Part shown: positions 5,551-5,624 of the stretch, in pieces
Layout of the letters: each line of letters starts with the position of its first letter
Position numbering within the stretch: the stretch's first letter is position 1
Assembly: GCA_003232175.1 (NCBI GenBank)
Contig: QILX01000215.1
Span: 1 to 5,624, forward strand
Origin: Hyphomicrobiales bacterium
GTDB lineage: Bacteria > Pseudomonadota > Alphaproteobacteria > Rhizobiales > SZUA-8
Direction: 5' to 3'
DNA: 5,624 nucleotides
Made by a program: the position numbers and the translations under genes
Notes under the pieces: model-generated
What the model saw: only the letters and a program-made list of their open reading frames with translations
Databases searched by the model: none
Told to the model about the DNA's origin: nothing

Positions 5551-5624
5551 ATGTCGCATAAAAAAGTTGTTCTGATCACTGGCGGGGGGTCCGGTGTTGG
5601 CAGGGCTACGGCGTTGGCGTTTCT
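5551..5624 (+). CDS. Short-chain dehydrogenase/reductase (SDR), 5' end only
   Basis: Only the first 24 residues are in the window. They read MSHKKVVLITGGGSGVGRAT and onward: a first beta strand and the NAD(P)-binding TGxxxGxG motif (TGGGSGVG, residues 10-17) characteristic of classical SDR enzymes, which interconvert alcohols and ketones. ATG 5551 has a strong ribosome binding site, GGGGAG at 5539-5544, with a 6-base spacer. The gene is separated from BKACE by 173 non-coding bases and may have its own promoter, although no convincing -35/-10 pair was found. It could make the beta-keto substrate of the BKACE enzyme from a beta-hydroxy acid, but that rests on proximity alone. Substrate, cofactor preference and catalytic Tyr/Lys lie outside the window. 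Confidence 0.88.
   Translation, partial: MSHKKVVLITGGGSGVGRATALAF

Overview
The window reads as a chromosomal segment from an alphaproteobacterium of moderate-to-high GC. The evidence is the gene order mnmG (gidA) - rsmG (gidB) - parA - parB, all on the + strand with overlapping ends, and a parS-type palindrome inside the start of rsmG. Order or family cannot be fixed from the sequence alone.

Bases 1-3221 are the housekeeping half. The 3' part of mnmG (tRNA wobble-uridine modification) runs into rsmG (16S rRNA m7G methyltransferase) with an 8-base overlap. rsmG overlaps parA by 17 bases, and parB follows after 69 bases. ParA (a deviant Walker ATPase) and ParB (a CTPase clamp that loads at parS) form the chromosome segregation system. 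The candidate parS at 766-781 differs from the usual 16-bp consensus by one base at the centre.

Bases 3252-5377 are a metabolic cassette in the same direction, starting only 30 bases after parB. It encodes a Rid-superfamily protein that lacks the catalytic arginine of true RidA deaminases, a TauE/SafE-type membrane carrier, and a DUF849/BKACE beta-keto acid cleavage enzyme. The carrier has no usual start codon ahead of its first membrane helix, and it lies in the same reading frame as the Rid gene, separated from it by one TAA stop.

Bases 5378-5550 are a non-coding leader with two GC-rich hairpins that could also pair with each other, plus a parS-like half-site. At 5551 a short-chain dehydrogenase/reductase begins with a good ribosome binding site and runs off the window. 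A plausible joint role for the cassette is catabolism of a beta-hydroxy or beta-keto acid: dehydrogenase makes the keto acid, BKACE cleaves it with acetyl-CoA, the carrier moves an organic anion, and the Rid protein acts in an unknown way. That role is inference. No RNA genes, insertion sequences, CRISPR arrays or convincing minus-strand genes were seen. Nothing here clearly shows a wholly new system; the most unusual points are the start of the carrier gene and the location of the cassette directly behind parAB.
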